From positions 1-27,440 of IMG/VR virus record IMGVR_UViG_3300020472_000141: a stretch of 27,440 nt of DNA; one strand, 5' to 3'. Below are positions 25,101 through 27,440 of this stretch, one piece after another. Position numbers and translations under genes: made by a program. Source of the DNA: a virus. Under the pieces are notes generated by a model. It made no database searches and was not told where the DNA came from. It was given only the letters and a program-made list of their open reading frames with translations. Numbering within the stretch: the first letter of the stretch is position 1; each line of letters opens with the position of its first letter.

Positions 25101-27266
25101 ATCTTCATCTCTGATTGTCTCACCAGATTTAAACTTACCAGATAATGTCTTAACGAATAAAAGATTACCAGTAGTATAAACACCTGCAGGTGATCCTTCT
25201 ACAACACCATATGCTCCACTCTCAACACCAAATACATATTTACCTGCATCATATCCTGAAGGAATGCTTTCTAGAATAATTTTAGTGAAGAATTGAGGAT
25301 CGATATAAGAAAATCCAAACGTTGCATTATATGCAGAAGTTCCTGCAGCTAATCTTCCCTTAGAAAGAACAATGTCAGAATCAGAATTAAAACCAGAACC
25401 TCTGTTTTGTAGTACAAAGTTACTAGGTTTTACTTTACCAATAACAGGAGTAATTGTTGGAGAGTAATCAACAATAAATCCAAATTCATCACCATCATCT
25501 GTTTGTGCTTCATTTTCTGTTAGGAAAATTTTTCTTACATATGCAGGATCAGATAGATCATACTCAAGTAACAATAATTCTAATTCATCTTTGTCACCAG
25601 TTACAGTTAATTCTAGATATTGTACTGATTCAGAAGAGTTAACTAAAGGTTTTGGTGTAGTTGAGAATGCTAGAGTTTTGAAAGATCCAATTGATGTAGG
25701 AGATCCTAGATCACTTCTTGTCTTGATATAATATAAAGTTCCAAATGTAGTTTGGAAAGTTGCATCAGTTACAGAACCAATAAGTTGAGTTGTGCTTGTA
25801 ACTTGTAGAGTAATAGTTTTAACACCATCATTGGCATTAAATGAGATACCTCTCCTATCAATTGTTTGTTTGTGATCTGAAGTTAATTCTGTATTGTTTA
25901 AACCAATAGAACCATCATTAAATGTAGAATATAAGAATACATCAGGATATGCAGTTAAATCAGATCCTTCCTTATTCAAAGGAACGCTACCATATACATT
26001 GGTAATACTGTAAGATGGTAAACCTCTAGTTTTAAGAGTTACGTTATCAGAAGATAAACTTTCTCTTGCTTTATTAATTTCTAGATACTTAGTTTCTTTA
26101 TTAACAATCTCATAACCTTTAATATATGCTTTACCAGGACCAATACTAGCAACCATCTTTCTGGCTGCTTGATCTCCAGTTAGATTATTATAAAGACCAA
26201 AATCGTCTGCACCATAGAAACCTCTATTTCCATCCTTTTGTGCCCATTCTCTGACATCTACACTAAAATTCTCTACAATGTAATCACCTGATTCATCAAA
26301 TGTTCTACGTGCTAAAGTTTGCTCAATAACACTAAAATCTGTAGAAGATACTTTACTCTGTACTTGTCCCTTAGAGATAGTTAGTAATTGAATAAAGTTT
26401 TTATCTGTAATTGCATTTAGAGCAAATTCTTTCAAACTCAATGAAATTTTGAGTCGATGAGCTCCAGGTGCAGTATAGTTAGAAGAACCAACTGCATTAT
26501 CATATAGAGATGCATCTTCTTCTGGAGATACAATCTCTTCTTTAATAGTAAAACCAACTTTTGCAGATGGTTTATCATAATATTCTTCAACGACCAATAA
26601 TTCTTGATCACATCGAACAAAATAACCATTAACAAAGTAAATACCTTCTTCTACCTTAACAGCAGAACCAAATCCCATTGCAGGACTTTCCAAAGAAGTA
26701 GTTTCATCAGTATCTGGATTTGTTACTTGAATACTGGTAGGTAGAACACTACCATCAGTACCAACAACTAAAAGTGGTGTGTTAACACCATCGATAACTT
26801 CTAATGTTTCACCTTGACGGAACGTAGATTCTGTGTTAGAACTACCACTATTAATATAATTTACATATAAAGTATCAGAAGTAGATTCTGTTGCAAGTGT
26901 AGTAGCAAGAATAGTAGCTTTGACTCCAGAAGTCAAACCATTCAATTGCTTTCCTATCAATTGTGAAATATCATACTTTCTATAAACAATATCATCTCCT
27001 TCAGAAATTGCAACCTCAGAAACAGATGATAACTTAACGTAATCTAATTTTGTATTAAGACCAACCTCACCAGGAATTACTAGTTCACCTTGCTTAAAGG
27101 CATACTTACCAAAACTTTCAACCTGATTCTGAAGAATAGATTGAACTTGTGTTAATTCTCTACCTTGAATAGAGTAACCAGGACGGAATAGAATCTTATA
27201 AAAGTTCTTACTTGCGTCAAAGTCCTCATAATAAGGGCTTACATTAAGGTTTGTCTTCTGTGGCAT
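19176..27266 (-). CDS. giant DUF4815-type virion structural protein, probably baseplate or fibre base (2696 aa)
   Basis: The N-terminus (NLNVSPYYEDFDASKNFYK, then FRPGYSIQGRELTQVQSILQ, residues 5-50) is the hallmark I know from DUF4815-containing phage structural proteins. Other landmarks: long beta-rich stretches; a helical hairpin near residues 1352-1390 (RRYTMRDIGKLEKRIERLEY), probably a coiled coil; a conserved block near 1612-1655 (VPVKFTIGRMKPNTQIYVF, GRDISRWVNP); a PLAQTFKI motif near 1785; and GxGY repeats near 1950-2010. The end is IRAVAAF. In related phages such proteins are virion components close to the baseplate. The gene opens the transcription unit, with a perfect late promoter 38 bases upstream and a partial Shine-Dalgarno (GGCGGA). 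It probably forms the attachment base for the fibres encoded after it. The domain name is from memory; the structural role is well supported by context. Confidence 0.93.
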   Translation of the reverse strand: MPQKTNLNVSPYYEDFDASKNFYKILFRPGYSIQGRELTQVQSILQNQVESFGKYAFKQGELVIPGEVGLNTKLDYVKLSSVSEVAISEGDDIVYRKYDISQLIGKQLNGLTSGVKATILATTLATESTSDTLYVNYINSGSSNTESTFRQGETLEVIDGVNTPLLVVGTDGSVLPTSIQVTNPDTDETTSLESPAMGFGSAVKVEEGIYFVNGYFVRCDQELLVVEEYYDKPSAKVGFTIKEEIVSPEEDASLYDNAVGSSNYTAPGAHRLKISLSLKEFALNAITDKNFIQLLTISKGQVQSKVSSTDFSVIEQTLARRTFDESGDYIVENFSVDVREWAQKDGNRGFYGADDFGLYNNLTGDQAARKMVASIGPGKAYIKGYEIVNKETKYLEINKARESLSSDNVTLKTRGLPSYSITNVYGSVPLNKEGSDLTAYPDVFLYSTFNDGSIGLNNTELTSDHKQTIDRRGISFNANDGVKTITLQVTSTTQLIGSVTDATFQTTFGTLYYIKTRSDLGSPTSIGSFKTLAFSTTPKPLVNSSESVQYLELTVTGDKDELELLLLEYDLSDPAYVRKIFLTENEAQTDDGDEFGFIVDYSPTITPVIGKVKPSNFVLQNRGSGFNSDSDIVLSKGRLAAGTSAYNATFGFSYIDPQFFTKIILESIPSGYDAGKYVFGVESGAYGVVEGSPAGVYTTGNLLFVKTLSGKFKSGETIRDEDGNTVRIARENTISHFIVANRGLGYADGVSLLINGLEYDSSKITIEKTADGKIYKASVANRSSVNIPYAQPPAVSAKNPDAAGAPNAGASIVPILFTDTVTTYAPQNVKSLGCSFGAGKENKFSADVVVDSQKYSEIKTVTDYTFFGSKGSLFLESTSFSADASQSIQQGDLVQFSDDNNNLVRSIVQYGTKQEGAYKSRIYLDTALPGAVTNASIVRLRPIVSNSTSGTLLFPTGSKQVSQVSSGGDDTKIKYYFRRDFVTTASSGGGIITFAAQLPFGTQRFAAFTEDNYIVTVLDPGDAPDIVKGDIIYIAEDAVEVTSSTDTASGLTSGSISLQLPSNYFGTIPSNGTYPKLKLTATLEVSNAKPRLKTVIRNKRITVTSAGDRVVPLRGTDYDTEVVEILSYSDAFKLKYVYEGTSSQPPQIDTAGNLISGTDVSSRYTFDSGQRDTIYDVSRIVLKPGFEATTGQLVIAFDYFEHSQGDFCTIDSYLHEAGIPEDEIPSFDSSVLGITQLKNVIDFRPKVDSQAIIPGFLDTSSLEVTEGSFSGSGAIITSTPAPDRNLEYTFSFSQKQYLDRIDGIFLDKKGNFVVKEGNSSLNPSKPDPIEDAVPLFYAYIPAFTTTSKDVRVTSVDNRRYTMRDIGKLEKRIERLEYYTTLSILEQQALNMQVKDEIGLDRFKSGFFVDNFEAHKVGNLQSLDYRCAIDSQQSVLRPQSKEDSINLSEVNIRDDQRTVSGYKKTGNMITLPYKNLSLLGNSFASSKVNPNPFVVLQYVGDSELSPSIDQWYDQSVEPVVVDTNTDLFNIFLAKEDVKESLSSLHNSFVVNWVGASSSFTSINSLGEVNSDVAKTSVASASVGSSSNISPNNNEVGKGVQTKSVGDNIVATSLSFFARSVPVKFTIGRMKPNTQIYVFLEGRDISRWVNPDLRYTGIAGNSLSAFNGSITTDEYGNASGLIVLPAGLPPLENAIWSGDVDTVSYDTSAEELNFTAGTLTFRFTSSPTNEEKTGVDTYTEVKYYATGILPENPSSIVSTKPSIFKSNEGVQLIDSNTDNPVRPNPLAQTFKIENLDGGCFITGVDLYFNKKSTNVPVKTYITNVDAEKPAKNIVPGSEKTLSPNTILKCFASGTMSIYKGESVTGTSSAASGPILKVFDKNNVELVSTASGRYSLTNEQVYTVVLSNHNGRSFIQNEDLIIPSVTLANDTGGTDFVLSVAKDSGKLSDIRITNTGQNYDSAILTIESPQLPGGSNATASIEVSNGKIYNAEISLSGFGYTEAPSVVIKGVGNGAGGCEIQTFIDIDTPAVRMGVAVDSGDATPSTTPSHFAFDNPVYLQNDTEYALVVETDTIDYELWSSKLGDTDIATSTVITTQPSLGSVYRSQNTESWTEDIFEDLKFTMYRAEFNIARSAELLLKNSSLGYELLNNNPFETNASANTNSTSKLFKNNNSILKVSHRDNGFETTGKSYVFYRTARETSGITNSILNNTLFQVTNSGVDMYNVTSSGQAAGNGVGGGDTVYSTFNRKFETLYPQVSYLSFTGTTLSTEVKTTNVVPVDSNTTNYTSYSQTDYEKTFLNEAHYFTNQKMIASDINETLNNLSDSLRYKMTLSSNVSHLSPIIDLSTATVKTVSNRIENAMGQEDRFGRRDQIIEFYPVYAFRLSGQGGTEIQDNQTIKGLTTKTTGTIARVDSDTVYVRVKTTQFFQKGETVTLGNQLSLTNVVVDSTPSQVLTSINDAATIVARNPNIMLQTYDNLITGKATIWNSETQKLTLRVDVHPINDDFTGKIIDNVFYNRNAVTADQLADIFRVGDFVKYPNQPDEENSYLEVGKVTYTHGLDFVAEDTSKNGSSSAKYVTKEVSITNPATAINVHLLANVKDISNIEVFYKFKRASSQENFEDIDWVYFNDKGEPDVFEIASSENTISGIVEKQTAYQDLEYTIDNLPEYSSFAIKIVMKGVDPAYVPKIQDIRAVAAF

Positions 27267-27304
27267 CGTTTTCCGCCAAATACTAGCATATGCTTTATCC
27301 TTAG

Positions 27305-27312
27305 TATTTATA
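27305..27312 (-). promoter_or_regulatory. T4-type late promoter of the fibre operon
   Basis: The minus strand reads TATAAATA, a perfect match, directly after the terminator at 27318-27345 and 38 bases before the ATG at 27266. This starts the transcription unit that covers the rest of the window. Confidence 0.75.
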
Positions 27313-27317
27313 GAGAT

Positions 27318-27345
27318 AAAAAAAATCCCCTGATTTCTCAGAGGA
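27318..27345 (-). terminator. rho-independent terminator
   Basis: On the minus strand an 8-bp stem (TCCTCTGA with TCAGGGGA, one G-U pair) closes a GAAA tetraloop and is followed by eight Ts. It sits 24 bases after the stop codon of the gene entering from the right edge and ends that unit. Confidence 0.85.
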
Positions 27346-27369
27346 CTTATATTTAGTTATATTTTTTAC

Positions 27370-27440
27370 TTAGAACTCAATAACTAGTTTGATATCTTCA
27401 ATCTGGTCAGGAGCACGAGTGATTAGTCGTCTGTTCTCAA
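27370..27440 (-). CDS. C-terminal end of an upstream structural gene (cut by window edge)
   Basis: The frame is open from the right edge to a TAA at 27370-27372, giving the end ENRRLITRAPDQIEDIKLVI plus EF. Only about 22 residues are visible, so no family can be assigned from sequence. By T4 gene order and the cyanophage clusters I remember, a baseplate wedge gene (gp6 or gp8 type) is expected here, and the end is compatible with one. A strong terminator follows 24 bases later. The product name is inference from position. Confidence 0.65.
   Translation of the reverse strand, partial: ENRRLITRAPDQIEDIKLVIEF

Overview
The window is a piece of the late virion-structure region of a T4-like myovirus, most likely a cyanophage of marine Prochlorococcus or Synechococcus. 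A related T4-like phage of another marine bacterium cannot be excluded from this DNA alone. The basis is four things: AT-rich DNA, every real gene on the minus strand, T4-type late promoter motifs (TATAAATA), and a set of proteins whose ends I recognise from cyanomyovirus structural clusters. No host gene, tRNA, integrase, CRISPR array or insertion sequence was seen.

Transcription runs from high to low coordinates. At the right edge is the 3' end of an upstream structural gene (27370-27440), closed by a strong rho-independent terminator (27318-27345). A perfect late promoter follows at once (27305-27312) and starts a new unit. In order this unit encodes: a 2696-residue protein with a DUF4815-type N-terminus; a 68-residue coiled-coil protein; a 1487-residue fibre-like protein; a 169-residue small structural protein; a 4012-residue giant fibre or adhesin-like protein; two short proteins with related N-termini (97 and 329 residues), the second with its own perfect late promoter; a 69-residue coiled-coil protein; and the 5' part of a gene resembling the T4 gp13 neck protein, cut by the left edge. 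Genes are packed with gaps of 6-48 bases or a short overlap.

The order matches the T4 stretch between baseplate wedge genes and neck gene 13, where T4 carries its wedge, short-fibre and whisker genes. Here that slot is filled by three giant modular proteins. The likely joint job is to build the baseplate periphery and the host-recognition fibres, with the small coiled-coil proteins as possible adaptors or chaperones.

The most notable structure is inside the 4012-residue protein. A roughly 1,130-residue array of Cys-containing beta modules appears to sit within the first copy of a duplicated helical domain. The whole block in turn appears to split a pectate-lyase-like beta-helix.
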